Position numbers and translations under genes: made by a program | Assembly: GCF_037126465.1 (NCBI RefSeq) | Contig: NC_088202.1 | Location: forward strand, 105,989,962-106,053,961 | Reading direction: 5' to 3' | Length of the DNA: 64,000 nucleotides | Source of the DNA: Ornithodoros turicata | Taxonomy: Eukaryota > Arthropoda > Arachnida > Ixodida > Argasidae | The notes under the pieces: generated by a model | Seen by the model: only the letters and a program-made list of their open reading frames with translations | What the model was told of the DNA's origin: nothing | The model's database searches: none | In this document: piece by piece, positions 33,380-43,559 of the stretch | Layout of the letters: the number at the start of each line of letters is the position of its first letter | Numbering within the stretch: the stretch's first letter is position 1

Positions 33380-36300
33380 GAGTCAGAGAGAAGAAGAAGA
33401 GCGCAAACGGTTTCGGTTTTCTCTCTCCTTCACCTCCCGCACCTTCGAGCAACAGGCAGACGAGCACGAATGTAAACCATTTCCCACGACGCATTGCGCG
33501 TGACTTGGGCGACGGAGGGCCCCCGTGCGGAGCACAAGGGCAGTATCTGAAATCGCCTATTGAAAACAGTATTTCGTTACTGAATTAAAAATTGTCGAAT
33601 AGTGGTGAAAACTGTTCGGACCCTCCTGTTCATGACATGTTACGTGAGACAGACACATTGTATTCGACGAGTTCTGAGATTGGAGCTCCCTTCTTTAAAT
33701 TCTCTATTTTTAACAAACAAGACAAATATATTATCCAACTGATTTATAATTTATGACTTTATGCCGCGAGGCAATTATATTCGCAAACTAACGCGTGTAT
33801 TGGTTCTTTATAAACACGACACCCCGCATGGGTTGTTTCAGCACTGACGTACAAATTGGTGCACTGTGCGCAGCGTCAGGTTTCCGGCAGCACTGGCATT
33901 TATACGGTTCCTAAATCTGACGCTCCCCGGGGAGCAACAGCGGCTATCTTCTTGCTCTGCGGCAGCGCGTGAGGTGGCGGTGCGTAGCAGTCCTCCCTAA
34001 TTGCCCAGTGGCCGACGCAAGCCCTCGCTCGACGCGCGCTGCTGAGGGCTAACCCAAGAGAACGGTGGGGCTATAATTAATAGAGGACTGTAATGCTGTG
34101 CTGCTGGGGGAATAACATCATGTGGACGACAGAAACAGGAAGAGATGCACTGATTGCCGTGCTGAGGACAAAATGCTCCCAAGTTACCAGTCGAGAACGG
34201 AAGTGTCGTCTTATAAGGCAACGGTATAAGGAAGCTGCTAACGGCAGAACAACAACAACCAAAAGAAGAAGGGAGAGAGAGAAAGAGGGATGATGTTTGC
34301 GAGATTACAGTTTGAAAGCGACATCTATCCTCTTGTGACCGGCTGGATTTTCAAATTTGCCGCAATGGGTTTCGAATTACCGCGATCGGCAATGGCGTTA
34401 CCAGAGAGAACAATGAGGCCTCTCCTTCCCCGTCCCATTTTGCTTTCCCGGAATCTCTCCCCAATTTATAGTGAAGCGTCCGCAGAAACCATCTGCTGTG
34501 TAGACGTTTTTCGATGTGCTCTCAAAACTGTGATGCGGCATCTCTCTCCTTGTTCAACCTCTAGTATTTCGGTATTATGGCGCGGGATAGCTGAAGCAGA
34601 GAAACACGTTTTGAAATGACTAGTGGTGGGGGCGTCGCTAATTCGTTTCGCCCGTTTGTGTACAGAAGGGAGCACCAATCATTTTCTCTGGACGGCCAAC
34701 TTCATGGCGAAGCGGCTTTCATCGTTAGGTGCATGAGATGTTCATGTAACAGAAACCATACCAGTGGCCTGAACCAGATCACCGCCTATAGTATACAGGA
34801 TGTCATTACAGGTTTTTTTACTTGTCTGCTCCTACAGCCTTGTATTTAAGGCGGAAATGCGTAAAAATATTATGCATGAATTTGACATGTTTATTTGTAG
34901 CAATTCGTACTGACTTCCGCTGCCTTTGTTTTAGTAAAGGAAACAGCTAAAGTGTAATGGCAGCCACAGGAATTAATGCTTGCACAATCAAACAAATAGA
35001 AAATTCTGTCTGTCGTTGTGCACGAAAAGTTTCTGGGGATCCGTGGCAAGTTGTAACACTGCAGCATCGTGTGGTTACTTGGAGGTGGGTGCCAAATACC
35101 CTGTCTAAAAATGCCTCGACTTATCTTCACAAGTCTCAATTGTTTCATTGAGAATACAAAATCCTATACTTCAAAGCTCAGCATATTCCTCGAGGATTAC
35201 AAAGAATGGTTCAGATAAGTTTGGGAACATGTGACCGATCAGAGAAATTCTACTGCAGCGTAGTGTGAACAATTAAACAAAAGCCCATACGTAGTTTTTG
35301 TTTGTTTGTTACGGGGTTTATGGGAGAAGTTAGTTGACTACACGGCTTGCTACACCCAAAATGCATAGCATACATGGTAAAATACATAGTTTACTGTCGC
35401 CAGCAGCAGGTAGCATTTAAAGTGTGAAGGAACGTTTTCGCTTTCTTGATAAATCAAGCGGGCAGAAGACGAGAATATCGGTTGAGCCTTCAGGTTGCCC
35501 GTAGCGGAAGAGGGTGGAAGGTTCGGGTTTCTGGCCGTCCACCAATCAACCCAGATGCTTTCCTGATCGATGGACACAGGCAAACAGGGGTTACCGGGCA
35601 AGAGAAGGTGCACGAGACGGTAAACGGAGCCTCGCTTCCAGCGAAGCCTTATGAAGCTTACCCCGTGGTGATGGGAGGAAGCCGCGCTGCTCGATGCTTC
35701 GGCGCCTTTCTATTGGAAGAGAAGGAGCCAGGGAGAAACGAAAGCTGGGAAGGAAGTGAACTTCTCCCGCGGGTAAAAAGTTGTCTACGGAAGCATCGAG
35801 CGAGCGAAAGGAGAAATGCCACTCCAAGTGGAGTGTCACGTCCAACAATAATACCAACAGTGCAACGTGCAGCAGTAATCGCTGCTAATGAAGGACTCGC
35901 GCTGTCGCCAACTTAAAAGTCGCACTATAAAAATTTGTAGAAAGCCCGTTTATTTTCGGAGGTGTCGTGGAGGCTTCCGTAATGACTGGAGGCAATACCT
36001 ATCCGTGAAGTGTCGATGCACCTCGCAGATCTCTTCCCCCGGATATGGGGGCAACCAAAACCAGAGGCTTCAGCTACCCAGCAGCGCTGCTGCAGTGCTC
36101 CTTTTGTCTACGTGCGACTGAGAACAGGCGTCGAATGTGGAAGTACAGTGCGCGGCAGAGGTGATATGACAATACAATTCGCACCAACATAGTAGATTTC
36201 TTGTTCCAATGGTGTATGTGAACCGCCATGACAGTACAGACCGAGTCATCTGTCTGAACTCATAAAACAATGTTTCCTTCTTTCACGGAACCAGCACGGT

Positions 36301-36849
36301 CAAAGCTCACGTGACCTCTCATGAAATAATGCTTTCTGCTTTTTGCTAACTGCTTAAATGCTAACGCTTTTTCCGCAACGTCTCGAGCACGTCATCTGCG
36401 CGTCATTTGGCGGTGAATCGCCCACCTCATCATCATCCAATGTATGTGTGTGTGTGTGTGTGTGTCATCTGCGCGTTAGGTGAAGTGATGGCTTTGTGAC
36501 ACAGGACAATTGAACCTCCGCATGCAATATCTGTATATAGGTCGACTTATCCCTTCCAATATTTTTGCGGCAATGGCATATAAATACCAGTACTATGCAC
36601 CTGCTGAAGAAAATTCAAGAATGAATTACAATTTATTGACCAGCCAGAAGAAGGTAAGAAGTGGAAAATACGTACATGTGTATCAACGCATTCATACAAC
36701 TGTGTAGCTTAAATAGAAAGGTAGAAAACCAAGCGAACCGGCGACGACGGGTGTGTACTAACGTCTGGAAACGGGGTAGTCTCCGCCCGTGCAGTGCACG
36801 CAGTTGTGCTGTTGCCCGTGTCTGTTTATGCTGCGTTTACCACATGTTG
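33380..36849. other. unassigned stretch
   Basis: Frames such as 34290-34619 and 35446-35916 (156 codons) have no recognised motif. A (GT)n run lies at 36441-36465. Confidence 0.35.
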
Positions 36850-37336
36850 CAGGGTCGGCCACACTTAAGAGTATCGCGGGAGTGCATGACCTGCAAGTAC
36901 GCCAGCGCCGCGTAACGGATGCTCCTGGGTTTGAGACCGCGCCTAGCGAACGTTTGCCACCTCTCGGTTGGGTCCGTCATTGCTGTCGTGACACTGGAGG
37001 GTGGGGAGACCCACCTGCTGTTGCTATTCAATCTCTGCTGTCGACGTTTTGATCAGTGCGTGGCGCGCCGTAATCTTTATCTTATCGGAATCGAGAAGAA
37101 AAGTAAAATATTACGCAGCGCCACACACTGATCAAAATATCGCCAGCAGAGATTGAATAGCAACAGCAGGTGGGTCTCTCCGCCCGCAGGCGCCACTAGA
37201 GCAATGACGAACCCAACCGAGAGGTGGCAAACGTTCGCTGGGCGCGACGTCTCAAATCCAGGAGCATCCACTACGCCGCGCTGGCGTACTTGCAGGTCAT
37301 GCGCTCCCGCCATACTCTTAAGTGTGGCCGACCCTG
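36850..37336. mobile_element. 487-bp long-hairpin MITE
   Basis: The termini CAGGGTCGGCCACACTTAAG and its exact reverse complement open a hairpin whose arms stay paired for roughly 220 bases with scattered mismatches, down to GATCAGTGCGTGGCGC and its partner around a loop of about 35 bases. The CAGGG start is hAT-like, but the flanking 8-mers do not match. The opposing frames in it are mirror images of one arm. Confidence 0.8.
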
Positions 37337-37807
37337 TACATTGATGGCTCAGCTATGGTGATGCTAGTTAGGATGAAGTCACCTGTGTGTAGCGCAGCAG
37401 AGCCGCGATTGGTCTCGAGCTACGCTTTTGAAAATATTGTCCTATACATCACCATCATAATATGTATGTGTTTTCCATATTGCAACGACCAGTAGCCATT
37501 TTAACACGATACTACGATGTAGGAAGAACATGCCTCTCGAGTGCGACAGTGGCAGTTAATATCTGCGTCGTAACAACCTGTAAGCTATACGTTAAGTGAA
37601 GAGTCTCCTGGACGAGAGCCGCCGATATTTCGAAGTAAGATCTTCTTCTGAGTGGGAAGAGGGGCACTTCTCTTCTTCTGGCCGTCAGATAGATAGATAT
37701 AGAAGAAAACTTGAAAACCCTTTGGGAACTCCCGTTCACAACGCTACGCAACCCTTAAACCGCCCTTCACAAACGCTACACAACCCTTCACACGACCCTA
37801 CACAACG
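37337..37807. other. unassigned stretch ending in a short tandem repeat
   Basis: Imperfect tandem units of the type CACAACGCTACACAACCCTT occupy about 37735-37806. Nothing else is recognised. Confidence 0.4.
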
Positions 37808-37933
37808 CTAACGCAAGACAGCATTCGTAGCCAAACGAGCCTTTCGGGCTTCCTCCGATTCAGCTTGGCGGCGCTGTCTGGCAGCGTCAGCCTTCTTTCG
37901 CTGCCGCTCCTTCGCACAGCTTTCATAACCCAT
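37808..37933 (-). CDS. 41-codon basic reading frame
   Basis: It starts ATG and reads MGYESCAKERQRKKADAARQ, then RRQAESEEARKARLATNAVL and Arg to a TAG. It is rich in Arg, Lys, Glu and Ala and probably helical. It is similar in style to frames at 23654 and 54485. It may be the C-terminal piece of a transposon-encoded basic protein. Function is unknown. Confidence 0.3.
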   Translation of the reverse strand: MGYESCAKERQRKKADAARQRRQAESEEARKARLATNAVLR

Positions 37934-38764
37934 GGTGCGCCTACGCCCTCCAGACACGTCCGAATCAGTCGACCACCACAGCTGCACTGCCTAGCATTGC
38001 CGACGCGCCGGCGCCACGTTTGCGCCTTCTCCTTCCCTTCTTTCCTCTCCACGCATCGCGCATGCGCGCCGCGCGGTGGCTACAGACAGACCACGCCGCG
38101 ATTCTTGCCTAGCGAGGACTCTAATGCTAACGCATTAATAAAAAACGGAAAAGCAGGACGCGCCGATGCGACCAGCTGTGCCATGACGCTTGGTGCGTGG
38201 AAGCACTAAGTGACTCAAATGGAGACTCTGCACCAAAAACGTGTTGAGGTAACAGTGCGACATTAATCCGTACCACATGATATTTCAGTGAATACAATTT
38301 CTCATCCCCAAGTGGCACAGATAATTGGAAAATGAATATTTTCCTTCGAGTGATTAGGCGCTCCTCTACGGAAAAGCAGTCCAGCAACACTGGGTTTCAC
38401 CTCACCGGTATTCCTCGTGTACGGCTTTCTGTAGGTTTTACTCTTACCGCTGGCGAATATTTTGGAACGAAATCGAGAAAGCAGATGACTGGTCATCCAT
38501 GTGGCACGAAGAAGTTAGGAAGCCGGTGGCCCACACGAGACTCCCGGTGACGTCACGCATAGTACAGGAGGTAGGAGAGGGAACGTTCAGAGGTTTCGAT
38601 TTCGTTTTGAGATTCGCGGCTTTTGGCAACTAACGAGTCGCCGACTGCCAAGCCAACTCTATTTCTCATTTCGGAAGAATGTATTGAACTTATTTATACT
38701 GCCATTATAATACAGTTTCGGATTGTCCAGGAGTCAGAATGTTTCGAACACAAGACTGTTTTCT
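37934..38764. other. unassigned stretch
   Basis: A GC-rich patch lies at 37990-38110. No gene or repeat is recognised. Confidence 0.35.
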
Positions 38765-38792
38765 GCAATAACAGTATTTTGTTTGAGATATC

Positions 38793-39150
38793 ATATCATC
38801 TCGCATCGACCACGAACTCAAAGTTGCCCGCTTAAAATGTAACACTCAAGCATTTTTAAATTGCTTTTTCCCCAAGACTGCCATTGATTGGAATAACCTC
38901 CCGCCCCACATCGTTACCATACCTGACCCGTCTCAATTTCGTAATTCTATATCCAGTGTACAAATCTTGCGTCATTTACGATACCTTGTGTAACCTACTT
39001 GTATACCGTTGTTGTTGTTGTTCTTTCCACTTGTTGTTGCTGTTTTACTGCCTTTTTTTCTATGTATTATTTTTGCCTCACTTCCTGTAACCCACTCCTC
39101 CCATGTAACGCCCGTATGGGACTTTTGGGAGCACAATAAATTGATTGATT
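38793..39150 (+). mobile_element. CR1/L2-like LINE 3' end with 6-bp TSD
   Basis: The insertion is flanked by GATATC (38787-38792 and 39151-39156). It carries the last 63 codons of ORF2, a short 3' UTR with GTTGTTGTTG words, and the terminal AATAAATTGATTGATT tail. Its removal restores the left arm of the foldback element. Confidence 0.8.
38802..38993 (+). CDS. C-terminus of CR1/L2-like LINE ORF2
   Basis: The 63 codons are uninterrupted and end in TAA. They contain FFPKTAIDWNNLPPHIV, the conserved C-terminal block (F.RT..DWN.LP) of CR1/L2/Jockey-type polyproteins, and then QFRNSISSVQIL. The rest of the protein is absent because of 5' truncation, which is usual for LINE insertions. No start codon is present. 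The lack of stops suggests a fairly young insertion. Confidence 0.75.
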   Translation, partial: RIDHELKVARLKCNTQAFLNCFFPKTAIDWNNLPPHIVTIPDPSQFRNSISSVQILRHLRYLV

Positions 39151-39556
39151 GATATCCGCGAATACCAACCTCAAACGTTTCCGTCTGCTTACTGTCCACG
39201 GATTGACCAGTTTTCCCTGAGGTCCAGCGGTGCAATTGGCATTGTAAGCGACCACTCATCGAGTCATCAATAGATCAAACGAATGGCATAATGTTTGCTC
39301 ATGCTTCCGCCAAGGCCAACGCCCTCCAAGGAGAATAGACAGCCTTCTGAGTGCTGTTAGGATGTTAGAGCACTCAGAAGGCTGTCTATTCTTCTTGGAG
39401 GCGTTGACCTTGGCGAAAGTATGAGCAAACAATATGACACTCGTTTGATTGTTTTATCACCTGGTAGCTACTTATTGGTGACTCGATGAGTGGTCGCCTA
39501 TAATGGCAGTAGCGCCGCGTGACTGACAGGGGAAACTGATCAATCTCTGTACAGTA

Positions 39557-39658
39557 TTTTTTGCATTTTTTTTATGTTGGCATATCAAGCCGACCTTTGT
39601 CTGGCTGACCTTTCCTTTTTCATTTAATAAATTTCTATATTTTCCCGCCCCCCTTCCG
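39557..39658 (+). mobile_element. 102-bp LINE 3' end with poly-C tail and 6-bp TSD
   Basis: ACAGTA lies on both sides (39551-39556 and 39659-39664). The insert carries GCCGACCTTTGTCTGGCTGACC, a pyrimidine stretch, AATAAATTTC and a C-rich end. This is the same 3' design as the LINE ends near 3.4, 55.6, 61.4 and 62.0 kb. It is extremely 5'-truncated. Confidence 0.8.
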
Positions 39659-39725
39659 ACAGTAAGCAGACGGAAAAGCTCGAGGTTGGGATTCGCGGAT
39701 ATCTCAAACAAAGTACTGTTATTGC

Positions 39726-40302
39726 ACTTTTTCAATACCCTTCCTTAGGTTCAGGAAGAGTCTACACGTGTGAGATTTCCTCCATAAAGGCCCATTTACA
39801 GAAAAAAAAATATCATGTAACTTTTTCTTAAGCACGTCAAACACCGTAAACAAACAATTACTTTAAAGTTAAACGCCTGTACGCCGCCACCAAGTAGTGT
39901 GCAACGAGCGTGCATGTTGGCATACACTGACGCCCGAATAATATTATTTCTTCAGTTTGTGTGGCTCACGTACCTACTATAAAAATAACTAGATTGTGGT
40001 CGGCAACCTTTGTAAGCGAAGGTAATTCTATCTTGCCAGCAATGCTTCACCTACGGCACAAAAGCCTTAAAGCGAAGTCGGCGGTATGTTTGGAGTCAAT
40101 GGAGTGCAATTACCATGGCGATATCTCTTTGCGACTTCGATATATTCGTGTTCCTGTTCAAAAAGACACGACGCTTTGTTTATCTGCTCCGGAGAATAAA
40201 GTGGCAAAACACAGTTTCAAGTGTGCTATCAACACGCTCACGCAAGTTTTGCAACTTTTCCTATGGTGGAAACTAGCTTCGTAGCCCATATTATTGATCA
40301 CT
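39726..40302. other. unassigned stretch with a 107-codon frame
   Basis: The frame 39961-40284 (forward) includes NSILPAMLHLRHK and LRLRYIRVPVQ, a loosely zinc-finger-like pattern, but I recognise no family. It could be part of an unknown transposon protein. Confidence 0.3.
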
Positions 40303-40440
40303 GAACGTTTGTATGACACCCTCACTATGTAGAATACTTGACATGGACTTATCTACATCTGCCTCAGTGATCTCTTGTTGGCAGATGTAGATAAGTCCAT
40401 GTCAAGTATTCTACATAGTGAGGGTGTCATAAAAACGTTC
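40303..40440. repeat. 61-bp hairpin at the 5' end of the Penelope-like element
   Basis: The arms 40303-40363 and 40380-40440 are reverse complements with about one mismatch. The 16-base loop contains TCAGTGATC, and its complement GATCACTGA lies at about 40296-40304 at the outer edge of the left arm. The right arm is part of the RT coding frame. Confidence 0.85.
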
Positions 40441-41427
40441 CGTTTTGTAGATGACTATCTGTTAGTCATCAAAGGGAATGTTACCAACCCTGAGTCCCAA
40501 GCACTGAACATCATATCCAAGGTTCAAACTTTCTTGAGCCCATTAGAGCTTACACATGAGTTGCCAGTTAACAGTTCTATCAAGTTTTTGGACATTACTC
40601 TCACCTTCAATCAAGACCATATGTGTTGGGCGTACTGCCCGCGAGCAAACAAACCATTCCTTCCTTACGAGTCTGCGCATTCAAAGTTAGTTAAAAGAGG
40701 GATTGTCAAGTACTGCCTACGTAATGTGTTGCAGAAGTCTTGCCCGCATCAAATGGCAGAGTGTCTTCAACGACAAACCGAGAGGTTGCATAGAGCAGGT
40801 TACCCAACACATGTTGTGGTATCTGTAGCTGAAGCCTTGCTCAGGCAAATTCGAGCTCATGGCCCTAATCAACTGACGGCACCCGACCCCGACAGAGGGA
40901 GAGTAGTTGTCATTCCCTACCTGCATAACATCTCGCACCACCTAAAAAAGATTGGTGAAAGGGCAGGAGCAAGGGTTGTCTTCTCGGCCCCAGAAAAGCT
41001 AAGTAAGCTCAGTAAGTTGAGTTGTCCCCAGGCTACGCACACATGCAGTACCAAGCACAGAAACCCCTTGGTTCCCTGTGATGAAGGAGTGGTGTATAAG
41101 TTCCCACTCACTTGTGGAAAATGTTATATAGGCCAAACAGGGCGATGTATCAATGATCGCTTGCGCGAACACCGGAACCATGTGAACAACAAGAAAAAAG
41201 AGGGGTGGTTGGCTTATCATTGTAACACTCATGGATGTGAACCCATCTATCGAGATTGCCATATCATCGCAAGAAACAAGACTAAACTAACAAGGGAAAT
41301 AATAGAAGCAGAAAAGATAAATAACCATCAAGATGTATGCGTTAGCACACCTTCTGTATCTCTAACCGAAAAGGAACTTATCTTCCTCAGAACCGGTGTG
41401 CTCAGAACCGGTGCGCCCAGAATGTGA
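40375..41427 (+). CDS. Penelope-like reverse transcriptase (partial) with GIY-YIG endonuclease
   Basis: A 350-codon open frame with no ATG at its head; it begins inside the hairpin loop with TTG codons, so it is a 5'-truncated ORF. Residues 22-31 (FRFVDDYLLV) hold the RT catalytic Asp pair. A thumb-like region follows with FLDITLTF near 71-77. Residues about 238-270 form the GIY-YIG nuclease: VVYKFPLTCGKCYIGQTGR, with YIG at 251-253 and Arg at 257. The linker before it has His and Cys residues (CPQATHTCS..HRNPLVPC). The end reads LTEKELIFL. RT upstream of the palm is missing. The remaining frame has no stop, so the copy may be recent, but it cannot be autonomous. Confidence 0.88.
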   Translation: MLADVDKSMSSILHSEGVIKTFRFVDDYLLVIKGNVTNPESQALNIISKVQTFLSPLELTHELPVNSSIKFLDITLTFNQDHMCWAYCPRANKPFLPYESAHSKLVKRGIVKYCLRNVLQKSCPHQMAECLQRQTERLHRAGYPTHVVVSVAEALLRQIRAHGPNQLTAPDPDRGRVVVIPYLHNISHHLKKIGERAGARVVFSAPEKLSKLSKLSCPQATHTCSTKHRNPLVPCDEGVVYKFPLTCGKCYIGQTGRCINDRLREHRNHVNNKKKEGWLAYHCNTHGCEPIYRDCHIIARNKTKLTREIIEAEKINNHQDVCVSTPSVSLTEKELIFLRTGVLRTGAPRM

Positions 41428-41860
41428 CACGTGTGCTGTGAGGGGGTTTATGCTTTCTTACTCATTTTCTTCAATAAACTTAGTTGGAAGTTAGCGCCCG
41501 TCCTGTCTGTTTGTCCGTTCTTTGTCCGTGTATCTTGCGCTCTCAGTTCAGATGTCTATATATGCGATTGCGCATAGCTTATGAAATCGAGGAAGGTCGT
41601 CACATCAGTCTGCCCGATTAACAAGTAACTAAAAGGAATAACAAGAAAAAAAATCAGCTGCGCCGTTATCTTGCTTTCTCTCTCTCTGCTTTCCACATTA
41701 TGGAAGGCAGCGGTAACGCAGAAAGAGTCGGCTGCTACCCATGTTTGTATAGGAAACACTTTTTCTTATAAGAGTTTGAAATGTACCGGGATCGCTACTC
41801 CGCTACTCAGAAAACTAGCGAATACGGTAGCGCCGCCACTAATAGCGCGTCTATGCACAG

Positions 41861-41887
41861 ATATATATATATATATATATATATATA
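41861..41887. repeat. (AT)n microsatellite
   Basis: About 13 AT units, directly before the first copy of the 85-bp direct repeat. Confidence 0.9.
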
Positions 41888-41890
41888 CTC

Positions 41891-42265
41891 ATGGAACGAT
41901 GCGACAGCACCAGAGGACACGTGTTTCTCCATGTTTGCGGCGCGTCAGCTCTGGGTAGCTGCGCATCGTTCGGAATTGGCAAACCAGGGGCCGCTCAGCG
42001 AGCGATATACACCTGGGAGGGTGACTGAGCACTCCTCAATGCCACAGTGCAAGCCAGTGAATTATAATGCAGAAAAAAAAGGCCATTAAAGAAACAAGTA
42101 AGTGACACAGACGTGTTTGAAATTCAAAATTACAGATTAAGATGGCTTCTATGGCTGCACGCAGAGAAACTATACTCTTGGAACGATCCGACAGCACCAG
42201 AGGACACGTGTTTCGCCGTGTTTGCGGCTCCTCAGCTCTGGGTAGCTGCGCATCGTTTCGATGTC
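41891..42265 (+). repeat. two direct copies of an 85-bp repeat
   Basis: 41891-41980 and 42178-42265 share GGAACGATSCGACAGCACC, AGAGGACACGTGTTT, and TCAGCTCTGGGTAGCTGCGC with few differences. The spacing is about 287 bases. The unit is probably a dispersed repeat that inserted twice or was duplicated. Confidence 0.75.
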
Positions 42266-42992
42266 TTTTCCTTAAACAACCCTTCCTTGAAGGACGTCTT
42301 TTCTTGCAACACGTAGCAGACGTGGTTACCCTATCCATTCAAGCAACCAAATCGAGAAGGGTTTTGAGATAACCGAGTAACGACATGCGGAACTCTTCAC
42401 AAGCCGCTTTGAGGAACGCGTCCGCATTCGTCCACACGTCGTTTCGAAAGGCAGGGGGCGATGAGATTCGAGAGAAGCGGCTCAGAGAAGCATCGTAATG
42501 AACGTCAGTGGCGTGTCCAATATCGGCCGCCTTCATTATGAAGGGGTTCCCAGGTCAATACCAGAAGCCCCATAAGAAACTGATGCAGCCTCGAGAGAAC
42601 GGCAGTCGAGCCTGTCACTTGAAACATGATAGATGGACGCTGGAGAAAGCTGAGCTGCTGCCCGCCAATACGTGCCCGTGTCTCGACATCGTTTTCGGAC
42701 AGCCGCCCTCCATTTCCCTTATTGCCCTCGTGCTGCTGTTGCTGCTTGTACTCAGCGACCTTCTTCACTTAGGGAGGTGTTGGAGTGGAAAGGCTTGCTT
42801 AGAGAAATAAGCGTCTCGCGTGGCTTCCAAGTCAGCTTCTTATTCCATTTTCCTATCTCTTCTTTAAACCGGTATCGTTTGGATTCTTCTGACGCCTCAA
42901 GATGGACTCAGAACGTTGTCGAAGGAATTAAGTCCCGAAACTGACTAACTCCCACGGCTCCGGTACTAAGGCGTCACAACTGTCAGAACAGC
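42266..42992. other. unassigned stretch
   Basis: Short frames only (up to 100 codons). No motif is recognised. Confidence 0.35.
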
Positions 42993-43086
42993 ACATACTT
43001 GAACGAGATTGCAGCAAGAGACGCGGACGCGGAGACGTTTTGACTCATCTGTCCGCGTCTCTTGCTGCATTTTCACTCAAGTATGT
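42993..43086. repeat. snap-back hairpin with GACGCGGA core
   Basis: ACATACTTGAACGAGATTGCAG followed by CAAGAGACGCGGAC on the left pairs with GTCCGCGTCTCTTG, CTGCATT and AAGTATGT on the right, with a loop of about 22 bases. The core matches the hairpin at 452-558. Confidence 0.65.
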
Positions 43087-43559
43087 ACTTCAACCAACTA
43101 CCCCGCTACAACCCGCTTGTCAGAACAGAAAGGTAAAAGGAAGCTGAACTGGCGTAAATGACCCTAAGAGACCAACTATGCACCGATGTAGCGTTTCTTT
43201 TTTAGAGGATCTTACTTCTAATAATTTAATTTGTAGAACCAAGTAGTTTGCCTAAAATTCGCAAACCGTACCGAGTTATTATCCAGGAATCGTGTGGTAT
43301 AAACTGTTGTTTCAGCCTTTGTTTTCGTATGTGGTGAAAAACACATGCCACGCGCCGTCGTTGTCGATGTCGTGCAGTGAAATGCCTTACTATTCAACCT
43401 TTCTCCTTAACCCTTTTCTACATATTTACCCCATCCCTTCTACTGCTTCGGGCTCTGTCAAGAGAGCTTTCTTCTCTTCAGTCGAGGTCTTTTGTTGGAT
43501 GTGGTGTGTGGCATTCACAGACGTGCCTCGACGCTTTCCCTCAATATGCACTGGACTGA
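43087..43559. other. unassigned stretch
   Basis: No recognised family. It leads into the frame that starts after a TGA at 43557. Confidence 0.35.

Larger units (their letters stand above)
38765..39725. mobile_element. foldback element interrupted in both arms
   Basis: The outer arm starts GCAATAACAG at 38765 and pairs with CTGTTATTGC ending at 39725. The innermost paired block ends at 39355 and resumes at 39369 (13-base loop), with CAGCCTTCTGAGTGCT and its complement. Pairing is continuous only after removal of two insertions: a CR1-like LINE end at 38793-39150 in the left arm and a poly-C-tailed LINE end at 39557-39658 in the right arm. The element is non-coding. Confidence 0.8.
40303..41545 (+). 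mobile_element. Penelope-like element, 5'-truncated with inverted 5' end
   Basis: The coding part at 40375-41427 is followed by a short 3' region with AATAAACTTAG. The 5' edge is a 61-bp segment (40303-40363) repeated in reverse complement at 40380-40440 with a 16-base spacer. Partial inversions at the 5' end are known for Penelope-like elements. The outer 3' limit is approximate and no TSD was found. Confidence 0.75.

Noticed and set aside
36919..37344. Pair of opposing similar proteins
   Set aside because: They are mirror images produced by the two arms of one hairpin MITE.
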